A DNA stretch of 64,000 nt, from contig NZ_SRYZ01000003.1 of the NCBI RefSeq assembly GCF_004793475.1, positions 62,001 through 126,000 on the forward strand. Reading direction: 5' to 3'. The translations under genes were made by a program, and so were the position numbers. Within the stretch, counting starts at the first letter, position 1. Every line of letters starts with the position of its first letter. Source of the DNA: Bacteroides muris (ex Afrizal et al. 2022) (GTDB taxonomy: Bacteria > Bacteroidota > Bacteroidia > Bacteroidales > Bacteroidaceae). Below the pieces are notes generated by a model that searched no databases, was not told where the DNA came from, and saw only the letters and a program-made list of their open reading frames with translations. This document shows positions 29,924-39,799 of this stretch, piece by piece.

Positions 29924-30442
29924 ATGAAAGTGAATAACGAGAATTTTGATAAGGTACTGAACAGACTGGTTGCTTCTACCCGTTCCCCACGAGGACGCTT
30001 TACGGCAGAAAACAGCTGGAAGCTACTGGAAAGCCGTTTGCTAAAGCGCCGCGACATGAAGCGGTTCTGGATGCGTACAGCCAGTGCCGCAGCCGTAGTC
30101 CTGCTCTGTGTAACGAGCTGGGCAGCCTATCAGTTCTTATACGTAGCACCGCAACGGGAACTCATTCCCACAGAAACCATACATACTACCGAGGAAACCC
30201 AAGTAATCCATAGCGTACTGACATTCGACCAGCAACCCTTGCAGGAAATCGTCCGTCAACTTTCCGAAACGTTCCGTACCGATATACGTATTGAAGGAGA
30301 CAGTCTGAAGAATTATCACATGACAGCTACCTTCCGCGAAGGAGAGAGTCTTACAGAAATCCTAGACCTACTGAAGGACGCCGGCAACTTTACCTATAAA
30401 AAAGAAAACAACACCATTATCCTTACTACTAAACTTAACTGA
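29924..30442 (+). CDS. Minimal anti-sigma protein with DUF4974 domain (FecR-related)
   Basis: A 172-residue inner-membrane protein: a short N-terminal cytoplasmic part that would hold the sigma factor (NFDKVLNRLVASTRSPRG), one membrane helix near residues 50-72 (ASAAAVVLLCVTSWAAYQFL) and a C-terminal DUF4974/secretin-like domain (LTFDQQPLQEIVRQLSETFR, MTATFREGESLTEILDLLKD). The central FecR beta-domain of ordinary FecR-type anti-sigma factors (usually over 300 residues) is absent. It ends 2 nt before the receptor gene, so the two are tightly coupled. Confidence 0.85.
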   Translation: MKVNNENFDKVLNRLVASTRSPRGRFTAENSWKLLESRLLKRRDMKRFWMRTASAAAVVLLCVTSWAAYQFLYVAPQRELIPTETIHTTEETQVIHSVLTFDQQPLQEIVRQLSETFRTDIRIEGDSLKNYHMTATFREGESLTEILDLLKDAGNFTYKKENNTIILTTKLN

Positions 30443-30444
30443 CA

Positions 30445-33186
30445 ATGACTAGCTCTACTATCTGTTCGTACCACCACATCAGAACCGTACTTCTGATGTG
30501 TGTGGTTCTTTTAAGCGCCTCACTCCATGCACAGGCACAAAACAAGGAAACACGTATAAACCTGAATATCCGTAACGCAACTTTAGAGAGTTTCGTGAAG
30601 CAACTGGAAAATGCAACCGGATTCTCCTTCATCTATGGGGAAGAAGTAAAGCTCACGCACCGCATCACACTGGATATGAAACAAAAGAACATCAGTGAGA
30701 TATTGCAACGTGCCTTTGAAAACGACCCCATAACGTTCGAAATATCCGGAAAGCACATTCTACTCCATAAGCGGCCCGTGCCGCAGAAACCCGTTAGCCG
30801 TAAGTTCACCATCAGCGGATACGTGACCGACGGAGCGTCTTCCGAGACGCTGATTGGTGCCAATATCCTTGAGAGTCGTCGTTCCACTGGTACTGCCACC
30901 AATCCTTTCGGTTTCTATTCCCTCACCCTGCCGGAAGGGGAAACGGAACTGGTTTTCTCCTACCTGGGCTACGAAAGCCGGCATAGCCGGTTCGAACTGA
31001 CAAAAGACACCTTACTTAACGTCAGGCTGGACAGCAATAACCAGCTGGCAGAGGTCGTAGTGCTCTCGGACAAGCGGGAGGCCGGCATAGAAAGCACAGC
31101 CATGGGAGCGCATGAGATACCGATGGCACAAATCAGGCATACCCCGTCCATATTGGGAGAAGCCGACCTGCTGAAGACCATTCAGCTGATGCCGGGTGTG
31201 CAAGCCGGTATGGAAGGTTTTGCAGGCATGTATGTGCGAGGGGGAGGTCCCGACCAGAACCTGGTTATGCTGGACGGGATTCCAGTTTACAACGCAGACC
31301 ACCTGCTGGGAATATTCTCCATCTTTACGCCCGAAGCGGTAAAGAACACCACACTCTTCAAAAGTTCTTTTCCTGCCCGCTACGGCGGACGTCTTTCGTC
31401 TATAGTGGATGTACGGACCAACGACGGAGACATGCATAAATACCACGGCGCATTCAGCATAGGCCTGCTGACGGACAAACTTCATATCGAAGGCCCTATC
31501 TGGAAAGAACGGACCTCCTTCAGTTTCAGTGCACGAGCCATCCCCACCCTATTCTTCAAAAATCTCATTGTAGAAAAAGACGACACCTATTCCGACAAAT
31601 ACAACTACTATTTTTACGATGTCAATGCAAAGGTCAACCATAAGCTCAGCGACCGTAGCCGCATCTTCCTCAGTTTCTACAAGGGGAAGGACCACTATCA
31701 TTATGACAGTTACTACCACGGTGACAATTACGACAACAGCATTAAGAATTATTCCAAAGACAACAGCCATCTGAATTGGGGAAACACCATCGCCTACGGT
31801 CGCTGGAACTATGTATTCAACAGCAAGCTGTTTTGCAACACCACCATCTCATACAACAAATATGAGATGGGGCTGGACGAAAACATGGAAGATGCCTATA
31901 CTGTCGCCAATAAAATACAGGACAGATACCATTACTCCTCCAAGTTCAACTCCGGTATCCGTGACTGGAGCGCTCGTATGGACTTTGACTACACCCCCAT
32001 GCCGCAGCACCACATCAAGTTCGGTGCAGAGTACATCCACCATACGTTCCGTCCGGGAATAGCTACTTCGAAAATACAAGATATAGATAATGGCGCCCTT
32101 CAGGAAGATACGGTTTACAATACCAGCAACAGCCATGCCATGCGCGGACAAGAAATCTCCCTTTATGCCGAAGACAATTTCAATGTAAACGCCAGGCTCA
32201 GTCTGAATGCAGGTGTACGCACATCGCTGTTCCACACACAAGGGAAAAGCTACTATTCGCTGCAGCCCCGCCTTTCCGCCCGCTATGACCTCGGACAAGG
32301 ATATTCTGCCAAAGCATCCTATACGTGCATGGCACAGTATGTGCATCTGCTGTCCTCTACTCCGCTGTCCATGCCTACCGACCTCTGGGTACCCATTACC
32401 AAAGATATCAGTCCGATGTATGCCAACCAGTACTCCATAGGAGGCTACTATTCCGGACTGCCGGGTTGGGAGTTCTCCGTCGAGGGATATTATAAACAGA
32501 TGAAACACATACTTGAATATCAGGACGGTGTATCCTTCTTCGGCACCTCTACCAACTGGGAAGAAAAGGTAGAAATGGGCGAAGGCCGTTCCTTCGGTCT
32601 GGAACTGATGGCACAGAAAACATTGGGCAAGACCACCGGCTGGCTGGCATATACCCTATCCAAAACCGATCACCGCTTTAAGAACGGTACCATCAACCAA
32701 GGCCGATGGTTCCCCTACAAATATGACCGCCGCCACAGCATCAGCCTCAACTTCAGCCATAAGTTCAGTGACCGCATTGATGCAGGAGCTTCCTGGATAT
32801 TCAATACCGGTGGATGTATCACTATCCCCGAGAGGGCTACTATTATCGTCAGCCCCGATGGAGTTATCGAAAAGACCGGCTACATCTCCGGACGCAACAA
32901 CTATCGCCTGCCCGCCAGCCATCGTTTGAACCTAGGTGTCAACTTCAACAAGAAAACCAAACATGGCATACGTACCTGGAATATCAGTATCTACAATGCA
33001 TACAATGCCATGAACCCGAACATCGTTTACAGCAAATACAAAAATAATGGATACAACGTATACTACAATGATTTCTACGAAAGTATTTATCATGGAAATA
33101 CCGGGCAGAAGAAAGCTCAAACTGTCATCAAGAAAATAACAATACTGCCTTGTATTCCTTCTGTTACCTATACTTATAGATTTTAA
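30445..33186 (+). CDS. TonB-dependent outer-membrane receptor with STN signalling domain
   Basis: A 913-residue receptor. Order: signal peptide (LLMCVVLLSASLHAQA), STN domain at ~35-110 (ATLESFVKQLENATGFSFIY), carboxypeptidase-like domain at ~118-205 (TISGYVTDGASSETLIGANI), plug (LLKTIQLMPGVQAGMEGFAG, NLVMLDGIPVYNADHLLGIF, ARYGGRLSSIVDVRTNDG) and a barrel ending in an aromatic residue (VTYTYRF). The STN domain contacts the anti-sigma protein in such systems. The ligand is unknown; with DUF4249 as partner instead of SusD it need not be a glycan. Confidence 0.93.
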   Translation: MTSSTICSYHHIRTVLLMCVVLLSASLHAQAQNKETRINLNIRNATLESFVKQLENATGFSFIYGEEVKLTHRITLDMKQKNISEILQRAFENDPITFEISGKHILLHKRPVPQKPVSRKFTISGYVTDGASSETLIGANILESRRSTGTATNPFGFYSLTLPEGETELVFSYLGYESRHSRFELTKDTLLNVRLDSNNQLAEVVVLSDKREAGIESTAMGAHEIPMAQIRHTPSILGEADLLKTIQLMPGVQAGMEGFAGMYVRGGGPDQNLVMLDGIPVYNADHLLGIFSIFTPEAVKNTTLFKSSFPARYGGRLSSIVDVRTNDGDMHKYHGAFSIGLLTDKLHIEGPIWKERTSFSFSARAIPTLFFKNLIVEKDDTYSDKYNYYFYDVNAKVNHKLSDRSRIFLSFYKGKDHYHYDSYYHGDNYDNSIKNYSKDNSHLNWGNTIAYGRWNYVFNSKLFCNTTISYNKYEMGLDENMEDAYTVANKIQDRYHYSSKFNSGIRDWSARMDFDYTPMPQHHIKFGAEYIHHTFRPGIATSKIQDIDNGALQEDTVYNTSNSHAMRGQEISLYAEDNFNVNARLSLNAGVRTSLFHTQGKSYYSLQPRLSARYDLGQGYSAKASYTCMAQYVHLLSSTPLSMPTDLWVPITKDISPMYANQYSIGGYYSGLPGWEFSVEGYYKQMKHILEYQDGVSFFGTSTNWEEKVEMGEGRSFGLELMAQKTLGKTTGWLAYTLSKTDHRFKNGTINQGRWFPYKYDRRHSISLNFSHKFSDRIDAGASWIFNTGGCITIPERATIIVSPDGVIEKTGYISGRNNYRLPASHRLNLGVNFNKKTKHGIRTWNISIYNAYNAMNPNIVYSKYKNNGYNVYYNDFYESIYHGNTGQKKAQTVIKKITILPCIPSVTYTYRF

Positions 33187-33201
33187 AAACAAATCCGGCA
33201 T

Positions 33202-34344
33202 ATGAAAACAAAAATGAAATTACACCTTATTATATACATAACTATTGTAGGCTTCCTAACAGCCTGCGAAAACGAGATTCCTTACAATCCCGGACAACAA
33301 GATCCGCAAATCATCATGAACGCCTTGCTCGAAACCGGACAAGCTGAGAATGATGTCTATCTCCATTTAGGCGAGGGCTATAGTATTGAACATTTGAACG
33401 AAGCAACTCTTTCCCTCTACATCAATGGCAAAATAGCAGAAACTCCGAAAGCGGTTTCTCCGGAAGAAATGTATGGGCATCTGGAAGGAGAACTTGATAA
33501 GGACATTTATGAATCATTACTGAAAAGTATACGTTTCAAGAAATATCGTCTGACCAGCACACTGCATCCCGGCGACAACATACGTCTGGAAGCCACTGCC
33601 GAAAACGGGAAATACCATGCCAGTGCCGAAGTCACCGTGCCACAGCCGATAGAGAGCCTGCACGTGGACACTTGCCTGGCCTACCTGCGCGAGTACAGCG
33701 GACAAACTCTTTACCGCCAATACAAAATTACGTTGCAAGACCGCCCCAACGAGAAGAACTACTACCGGCTGGACATTTGGAATGACCGTAGTTACTATTG
33801 CAAATGGAAAGAATACCTGGAAGATGAAAACGGCAGCCTCATCAAAGTGGAAGACGAGGACGGCTCTTGGTATTGGGCCTCCATACCCAGAGACACTACC
33901 ATCCTCGCTCCCCGGCAGAACGAGATCATTAACCGGGAAGATGTTATACTGACTGACGGCCACCCCGGCAACTATGATGATGAAGAAAATGAATTGTTTC
34001 CCACCATCAATAACAAATACAATATATTCAATGATAACACTTTCCGTAACTCTTATGCCACATTGAAAGTATACACCCCTCTCTATCACGATTATTATCC
34101 TATAGAGGGACACTACTACGACCATATATCCCGCAAACAAACCATCACCGTGCGGCTGCTTAGCATCACTGAAGCCGAATACCGCTATCTGAAAGCCTTA
34201 AACTGTCTGGATGATGGGGATTACGACAATATTTTAATGGAACCTGTCAGTCTGCCTTGCAACGTCATAGGCGGATTAGGTTTTGTGGGTGTCTGCTCTG
34301 AAAGCAGAGTAGTCATAGATTTGCCCGAAACTGTTTGCCACTAA
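33202..34344 (+). CDS. DUF4249 surface lipoprotein, receptor partner
   Basis: A 380-residue lipoprotein (signal ends VGFLTAC, Cys 22) starting 15 nt after the receptor gene. The N-terminal ENEIPYNPGQQDPQIIMNAL and beta-rich core (YRLTSTLHPGDNIRLEATAE) are typical of DUF4249 proteins, which pair with STN/plug receptors in Bacteroidota much as SusD pairs with SusC. The C-terminal motif VIGGLGFVGVCSESRVVIDL is preserved. Very Tyr/Asp/Asn-rich in the middle. The ligand is unknown. Confidence 0.88.
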   Translation: MKTKMKLHLIIYITIVGFLTACENEIPYNPGQQDPQIIMNALLETGQAENDVYLHLGEGYSIEHLNEATLSLYINGKIAETPKAVSPEEMYGHLEGELDKDIYESLLKSIRFKKYRLTSTLHPGDNIRLEATAENGKYHASAEVTVPQPIESLHVDTCLAYLREYSGQTLYRQYKITLQDRPNEKNYYRLDIWNDRSYYCKWKEYLEDENGSLIKVEDEDGSWYWASIPRDTTILAPRQNEIINREDVILTDGHPGNYDDEENELFPTINNKYNIFNDNTFRNSYATLKVYTPLYHDYYPIEGHYYDHISRKQTITVRLLSITEAEYRYLKALNCLDDGDYDNILMEPVSLPCNVIGGLGFVGVCSESRVVIDLPETVCH

Positions 34345-34510
34345 CATTTTGACTAACGAAAATCCTTTTACCCATTACAATAAACAAAAATTCAGTTATT
34401 ACGCATTACATTCGTATTACAAAAAGCATCCAAACAAAGCATTTTCACACTATAAAATTGATTTAAGTCAAGAAATGAAGATATAAACTACACTTTTTCC
34501 CTTATTCATT

Positions 34511-34540
34511 TTTGTGTTATAAAACATACGCCTACATTTG
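34511..34540 (+). promoter_or_regulatory. Complete Bacteroides promoter of the small secreted protein gene
   Basis: TTTG (34511-34514), 18 nt, then TACATTTG (34533-34540): both -33 and -7 elements match the Bacteroides consensus. It predicts a start near 34547 and a leader of about 90 nt, ending in AACAATTAAAAAG before the ATG at 34636. This is the best promoter in the window. Confidence 0.75.
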
Positions 34541-34635
34541 CATAGGTAAAAAGAAAAACCTAAGCGCTTAGAGAGTTTTCAATAGGTATTAGATTAAGAT
34601 TAGTTTTTAGGAATAACAATTAAAAAGTAGGTATT

Positions 34636-34989
34636 ATGAAACGTTTAGGATTAACATTAGTGGCAGCAGTCTGCCTGACTGCCACAACATTTGCAGCAGG
34701 AAACCAACCTACAACTGCAAAATGGGAAGGCAACATCAACATAACAAAGTTGAGCAAGTATTTGAATCTGGATTCCAACCAACATGAAGAAGTGGCAAAC
34801 ATCTGCGAATATTTTACAGAACAGATGGAACACGCTACAAATTCCAAGAAGAATCAAGAGAAGCTACTCCGTAATGCAGTTTATGGTAATCTGAAGTTGA
34901 TGAAAAAGACTTTGAATGAGAAGCAATATGCTGATTATGCCAGAGTATTAAACGTCACGCTGCTGAACAAAGGTATCGAAGTGAAATAA
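34636..34989 (+). CDS. Small secreted helical protein of unknown function
   Basis: 117 residues with a signal peptide (MKRLGLTLVAAVCLTATTFA, cleaved near A21), leaving ~96 mostly helical, charged residues (LSKYLNLDSNQHEEVANICE, YFTEQMEHATNSKKNQEKLL, MKKTLNEKQYADYARVLNVT). The layout, helices with conserved KxLNxxQYxDYxR-like spacing, resembles small periplasmic proteins seen next to envelope-stress genes, but I do not recognise a named family. It stands alone between a full promoter and an intrinsic terminator, so it is probably well expressed. It faces away from the LytTR/LytS pair downstream. Confidence 0.8.
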   Translation: MKRLGLTLVAAVCLTATTFAAGNQPTTAKWEGNINITKLSKYLNLDSNQHEEVANICEYFTEQMEHATNSKKNQEKLLRNAVYGNLKLMKKTLNEKQYADYARVLNVTLLNKGIEVK

Positions 34990-35033
34990 GCTTCGCTTCT
35001 GATAAATACGGAAACAGTATTTATTGATAAATA

Positions 35034-35068
35034 AAAAGGCATTGGACTTTAGAGGTTCAATGCCTTTT
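35034..35068 (+). terminator. Intrinsic terminator after the small secreted protein gene
   Basis: AAAAGGCATTG (35034-35044) pairs perfectly with CAATGCCTTTT (35058-35068) and is followed by CTTTT. A stem of 11 bp with flanking A and T runs may work in both directions. Confidence 0.85.
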
Positions 35069-35136
35069 CTTTTGGTCAACGCTGCCAAAACCGGCAGCGC
35101 CAACTCCCTAACCAGATAATTCTTATCTCTTCAGCC

Positions 35137-35889
35137 CTACAAGCAGAATCTGTCTTGCAGTTCTTTCTTATACTTTCTGGAAACCAGCAGTTCCGTCACT
35201 TTGTCGAACGGTGGATAAAGCATACATTTACTGTCCTTTATAATCATCAGATAATCAATATTGATAATATACGATTGATGTATCTGCACGAAACTGGACG
35301 AATATTGAGTAATCTGCTCGGCAGTCATCCCGCGACGCAATACCAGCGGCGGCTCGTTGCTCAGTATCACTTCCCACTGTTTACGCTCGGAGCAATAGCG
35401 AAAAAAACCGATTTCGACCGGACGCAACGCACGCATATCATTGGTTGGCGTAAATACGATAAATGTCTGTCCGGTATGTAGCGGCACCCCAATGGGATAT
35501 GGCATTCTCTGTCCTGCTTCTGCCTGCTCTACAAAACGTATAAGGATATCCCGCAATTCCCGCTCTTCAAAAGGTTTCAGCAGATAATCGAACGCAGCCT
35601 CTCGAACAGCCTGAATCATATACTTATCATAAGCTGTATAGAAAACAATCCGCATATTCCATGAAACACTGCCACGTATTTCCTGCAACAATTTCATTCC
35701 AGTCATGTCCGGCAGTTCCACATCCAAGAACAACAAATCCGGCTGTACCTTGGCAATGAGTTTTTTCCCTTGTTTACCATTACGGGCAGTTCCTTTCAAA
35801 AAGAAGCATGCATCCTTTCCCAATTCAAAACTCAGATTCTCAAGAGCCGCCTCATCGTCATCAACTATCACAACCTTATATTTATCCAT
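35137..35889 (-). CDS. LytTR-family response regulator
   Basis: 250 residues: a receiver domain (VVIVDDDEAALENLS; phosphoacceptor D56 in LLFLDVELPDMTG; conserved Lys in DYLLKPFEE) and a LytTR DNA-binding domain (FFRYCSERKQWEVIL, SSSFVQIHQSYIINIDYLMI). Start set at the ATG at 35889 so that the protein begins MDKYKVVIVDDD; the upstream frame to 35940 adds 17 residues without features. It pairs with the LytS-type kinase encoded 132 bp upstream. Confidence 0.92.
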   Translation of the reverse strand: MDKYKVVIVDDDEAALENLSFELGKDACFFLKGTARNGKQGKKLIAKVQPDLLFLDVELPDMTGMKLLQEIRGSVSWNMRIVFYTAYDKYMIQAVREAAFDYLLKPFEERELRDILIRFVEQAEAGQRMPYPIGVPLHTGQTFIVFTPTNDMRALRPVEIGFFRYCSERKQWEVILSNEPPLVLRRGMTAEQITQYSSSFVQIHQSYIINIDYLMIIKDSKCMLYPPFDKVTELLVSRKYKKELQDRFCL

Positions 35890-36021
35890 GTTCTTTTTAT
35901 GTTTTTCCTCTGGCGAATATAAACATAATCCTGCTCCCATACAAAGTAACAGAAAGCCATTTACGAACTATTTGTCTGAGAACATGACTATCCGTGCAAA
36001 AAACAAGATTAAACGGTTCTT

Positions 36022-38052
36022 TTAAATTCTATAATCATAGTTGTCAGGCAACCAGAAAGCCACCTCACATCCCATCTCACCACTCTGCAAAGAGACATTA
36101 TACACTGAAACATCAATGGCTTCTTTGTTCTTATTGTTGAGAATCTGAATAGTCTGCATAATTACTTTCATTCCCGTGCCCGTACCCCGATACCGGCTGT
36201 CCGGACGATAACCGCCACCATTATCCGTTATCTTTATGCAAACACCGTTTCCTTGCCGACAAACCGCAACCCAAAGATTTCGTTCTCCTTCCTTCTCGCG
36301 CAGCGCATGCTTCACTGCATTTTCAACCGGAATTTGAATCATCATAGACAGAATCCTTATTTGTTCCGGATACACATCTTTTTCTATCTTCAGTTCTGAA
36401 TGGAAATACGGACCTAAGGAACAACGCTCCAGGTCAATATATGTCTTCACAAAATCCACTTCCTCTGCCAAGGTTACGCACAGTTGTTCTGCCAATTCCA
36501 GATTCCGACGCATCAATTTTACCAAAGACGAAAGCCCCTGTCTTTCTTCCACACTTCGTCCTGTCATCTCCCGGTTCAAAACATTGAAGATGAAATGAGG
36601 GGACAAACGGTTACGAATATTCTCCAGACGAAGTGTAGAGACTGTGCGATGATTCCGTGCAAGCAACAAAGCACGTTTCTTTTTACTGTACAGATAAAGA
36701 AAAAAAGCTGTCAATATAGCTATAACGGCTATGGCAAATACAGCAACTTGTGTCCACCTTAGCACCAACATTTCGTTCTTCTGCTCCTGAAGCAAAACCC
36801 GATGTGCCATCAAGGTAGAATCTTGCTGATAACGCAAAGTCAGGTCTGCCGTATGCATCCGGACACGCTCGTTTCTGATAGAATCATCAAGTTGATTATT
36901 TCTTCGCAAATAGTAGTAAGCACTCTTATAATTGCCGGTTTCCTCGTAAAACTGCTGAAGGTATTTATTACGAATATGCACCATGTCAGGATCAATGCCC
37001 ACAGGAACCATGCTCCGGGACAACAAACGACGCGCCTCTTGAAAGTCTTCTTGCATCAACGCCAGTTTTATACGTTGTGTATCAATATAATATAGCGCAG
37101 CCTTCACATCCATTTTTTCAAAAAAAGGTTGACATTCATTTATATATTTAACAGCAGAATCAGCTTCATGCAACTGAAGATAACAGTCGCCCAAATTCAT
37201 CCGCCCCAGATTGAGCTCAAAGTTCATGTCAGAATATCCTTCGACCAGACCGACAACTTTCCGGAAATATTCTATCGCTGTCCGGTAATCTTCCCTATAA
37301 TAGTAAGAAGTCCCTCTATTATTCAAATAAATATACTTTTCGTAAGGCAACATACTGTCATAGCTTTCTCCCGCAAGATTATAATAGTAATCACACAGGT
37401 CAAAATCACGCATGGTGACGTATACTTGCGCCAGACCATAATAAATGGGAGGCTTCTTGGAAGAAGACAAATGTAAAGAGTCGCACATCAACAAGGCCTT
37501 CCTATACCAGGCAGCCCCTACATTCAACTTCCCCAAACGGTTACTCGCATCGGCAAGATTCATCAAGATATCCGGTATTACTTCAACTTTAGTTCCCTTC
37601 ATCCGCCGCTCATAAGACCTCCGGAAACAAAATTCGGCAGAATCCATCTTTCCCATACGTGCAAAGACATTTCCTTTCATATTGAAACATTCGGATTCCA
37701 AATCTGCCATCCCGGGAACCTCTTCCTGCCCTTCAATAAAACTGCTTAGCCGCCGAATCATTATCTGCGCCGAGTCAAGCTGTGTAGTGACCAGATAGGT
37801 CTTCATTACCATTGCCAGATAATTGTACTTGGCCAGACTGTCCTTTGCCTGTTCCATCCTTCGCAAGGCCTCTGTTCTAATCTTTCGAGGCACAATAGCC
37901 AAAGAATCTCCATTTATACGAGAAAATCTCTCAAAGGCTTTCATTTCAGTACATATCGTCTCTATATCCTCAGGCACACAAGCCCCTAAGACCATAAGCC
38001 CTATCACCAAGCAAATGTAAAACCGGATTTGCCTATTCAACCCCTTTCTCAT
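36022..38052 (-). CDS. TPR-containing sensor histidine kinase (LytS/His_kinase type)
   Basis: 676 residues. A lipoprotein-like or membrane-anchored start (YICLVIGLMVLGACVPED) is followed by a periplasmic part with at least five tetratricopeptide-like repeats (CFNMKGNVFARMGKMDSAEF, YLNNRGTSYYYREDYRTAIE). One membrane helix follows near residue 435 (VAVFAIAVIAILTAFFLYLY), then a His_kinase domain with H486 (NRLSPHFIFNVLN) and an ATPase (IPVENAVKHAL, ITDNGGGYRP, GTGTGMKVI). The signal is unknown. It has a -7 box at 38089-38096 and is co-oriented with the LytTR regulator. Confidence 0.92.
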   Translation of the reverse strand: MRKGLNRQIRFYICLVIGLMVLGACVPEDIETICTEMKAFERFSRINGDSLAIVPRKIRTEALRRMEQAKDSLAKYNYLAMVMKTYLVTTQLDSAQIMIRRLSSFIEGQEEVPGMADLESECFNMKGNVFARMGKMDSAEFCFRRSYERRMKGTKVEVIPDILMNLADASNRLGKLNVGAAWYRKALLMCDSLHLSSSKKPPIYYGLAQVYVTMRDFDLCDYYYNLAGESYDSMLPYEKYIYLNNRGTSYYYREDYRTAIEYFRKVVGLVEGYSDMNFELNLGRMNLGDCYLQLHEADSAVKYINECQPFFEKMDVKAALYYIDTQRIKLALMQEDFQEARRLLSRSMVPVGIDPDMVHIRNKYLQQFYEETGNYKSAYYYLRRNNQLDDSIRNERVRMHTADLTLRYQQDSTLMAHRVLLQEQKNEMLVLRWTQVAVFAIAVIAILTAFFLYLYSKKKRALLLARNHRTVSTLRLENIRNRLSPHFIFNVLNREMTGRSVEERQGLSSLVKLMRRNLELAEQLCVTLAEEVDFVKTYIDLERCSLGPYFHSELKIEKDVYPEQIRILSMMIQIPVENAVKHALREKEGERNLWVAVCRQGNGVCIKITDNGGGYRPDSRYRGTGTGMKVIMQTIQILNNKNKEAIDVSVYNVSLQSGEMGCEVAFWLPDNYDYRI

Positions 38053-38088
38053 GTTTCTCGTAATTAGATTATCTGTTCAATACTGCTG

Positions 38089-38096
38089 CAAACTTA
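38089..38096 (-). promoter_or_regulatory. -7 box of the kinase-regulator operon
   Basis: TAAGTTTG on the minus strand matches TAnnTTTG exactly, 36 nt before the kinase ATG. Confidence 0.5.
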
Positions 38097-38379
38097 AAAT
38101 ATTTTTGCGAAATACCGTCAAGCATAAGGCGTATTTATCAACCACAAAAGAGCATACGTTACCGCTTTATTAAAACAAAACAAAAAAAATCACATTATAG
38201 TACAATATTTAGCTACATAAGCCACTAAAACAAGATTTTAGTACATTTCAAGCTTTTTCTCATTTTCTTATTCATATATTTTATTAATCACTTTTTGGGG
38301 TAAAGAATTGCGAATATACTCAATCAAAGAAAGGCTGTTTCCAAAAGAAAACAGTTCTTTTACATAATTTACAAGTTCT
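38097..38379. other. AT-rich intergenic stretch
   Basis: No gene, repeat or clear promoter seen. A minus-strand frame at 38268-38462 has no recognisable content and overlaps the kinase remnant. Confidence 0.6.
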
Positions 38380-38583
38380 ATGTTAGACAGTAGACAAATC
38401 ATAGCAGATAGATATGAGCTACTCAAACAACTGGGAAGAGGAGGATTTTCTGAAGAGCGCAAGTACGCTGCATGCCGTATAGAAGAAGACTACAGAGATT
38501 TTCTAAAAGAAATGATGCAGTCCAATCTTTCCACTCAAGAAATACACATAAGGAAAAATACAAGAGTCAATGTCAGACTATAA
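38380..38583 (+). pseudogene. Remnant beginning like a Ser/Thr protein kinase
   Basis: 67 codons. The first 25, with IIADRYELLKQLGRGGFSE, match the N-terminus and glycine-rich ATP loop of Hanks-type kinases, which normally continue VWLA. Here the sequence passes directly into a charged stretch (RKYAACRIEEDYRDFLKEMM) with no catalytic loop or kinase C-lobe. The best reading is a kinase gene with most of its coding sequence deleted. A made 67-residue peptide cannot be excluded. Confidence 0.5.
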
Positions 38584-38642
38584 ATAAAGAATAGGGTATT
38601 CCAATGTTTGAACTGCCCTATTCACTATTCAAATACTTGATT

Positions 38643-39761
38643 TTATTTAACCGTCACCATCGTCGCCCCGAATCCGTACTCCTGGAACGAAGCATCCTGA
38701 TGGCGGCAGTCAGGATATTTACGTTTCAGCTCGTCCAGCAAGGCTTTACGCAGCACTCCATCTCCCTTGCCGTGAATAAAGACGATGCGTTGTTCGCGCT
38801 TTTTCTTGTATTGTTCCATCACTTCACGAAACTTATCCAGCTGGTAGTTCAATATTTCGCTGTTGCTCATGCCGCGGGTGTCATCCAGCAACTCGCCGAT
38901 ATGCAGGTCAATCTCGACAATCCCATTCTTGCCACCACGCTTGACGACCGTCTGCGGTCTGGACGGAGTATCTGCCGCTTTCTTCTGTATCAAAGCCTCC
39001 TTCAGCTCCTCTGCCGAAACATACACCTGCTTGGCAGGCTGGTCATTCCGGACAATATCATACATCAATGCCGGAGTTTCAAAGAAAACCGTCTGCTGGA
39101 ATGTATGCAGTTTATAGAACTTTACCATATCTATGCGGACTTCCACACTGACAGCCGGTTTCATTGTGAACGCACGGTTATCTTTGAATGCCACCAGCTG
39201 TACCATCACACGTTCATGGTCGTTCAATTCGGATTTTTCGAACTCCTCCAGCAGAAGTTTCGTATTCGGCTCTATCAAACCATGCGAACGGGCTGTCCAG
39301 GACTTTCCTTCAGCGCTCAAATAGGTGTAATACATATAATAATTACTGTCGTTCACCAAATATGCCTCGAAAGGTGTAGTGCTGACAGCCTTGATATCCT
39401 CCGGAACAAAAGCCAGAAAAACATTCAGGATATCCCCGCCTTTCATCTCGGGCCGACGATAAACAGATATCTGCGGTTTCTCCAAACGGACCGATTGAGG
39501 CTCTGAAACCTGAGAATCCATAGCAGACGCCCTTGCCGTAGCGGCGGCCGTACGCAATTGCTGCTCTTCTTCCCGCTTCTTCCTAGCTGCCGGAGTGGGG
39601 ATATTATAATCATCGGTCTCTATCACCACACATTCGTTTATGGGCATCGGTATGTCAAAACCGTCGGCATCTTCCACCAACACGATGTTTTTCCCTTGAA
39701 ATCCTGTCACAACACCGCCCCCAACTTCGCTGAGGAAACGTACTTTATCTCCTATCTTCAT
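38643..39761 (-). CDS. DUF2027 and Smr domain protein
   Basis: 372 residues. The N-terminus is a KOW/SH3-like module ([20 protein letters not shown]), followed by a linker with Arg/Glu/Ala repeats, the DUF2027 beta-domain ([20 protein letters not shown]) and a C-terminal Smr domain with [10 protein letters not shown] and [20 protein letters not shown], as at the end of MutS2. The Smr domain is linked to nucleic-acid cleavage or binding, in ribosome rescue and recombination control. It is a conserved Bacteroidota gene with unproven role, divergent from queA. Confidence 0.92.
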   Translation of the reverse strand: MKIGDKVRFLSEVGGGVVTGFQGKNIVLVEDADGFDIPMPINECVVIETDDYNIPTPAARKKREEEQQLRTAAATARASAMDSQVSEPQSVRLEKPQISVYRRPEMKGGDILNVFLAFVPEDIKAVSTTPFEAYLVNDSNYYMYYTYLSAEGKSWTARSHGLIEPNTKLLLEEFEKSELNDHERVMVQLVAFKDNRAFTMKPAVSVEVRIDMVKFYKLHTFQQTVFFETPALMYDIVRNDQPAKQVYVSAEELKEALIQKKAADTPSRPQTVVKRGGKNGIVEIDLHIGELLDDTRGMSNSEILNYQLDKFREVMEQYKKKREQRIVFIHGKGDGVLRKALLDELKRKYPDCRHQDASFQEYGFGATMVTVK

Positions 39762-39799
39762 AATAACTTATCTTTTAGTTTGTCTTTTCCTGTTTTTTT

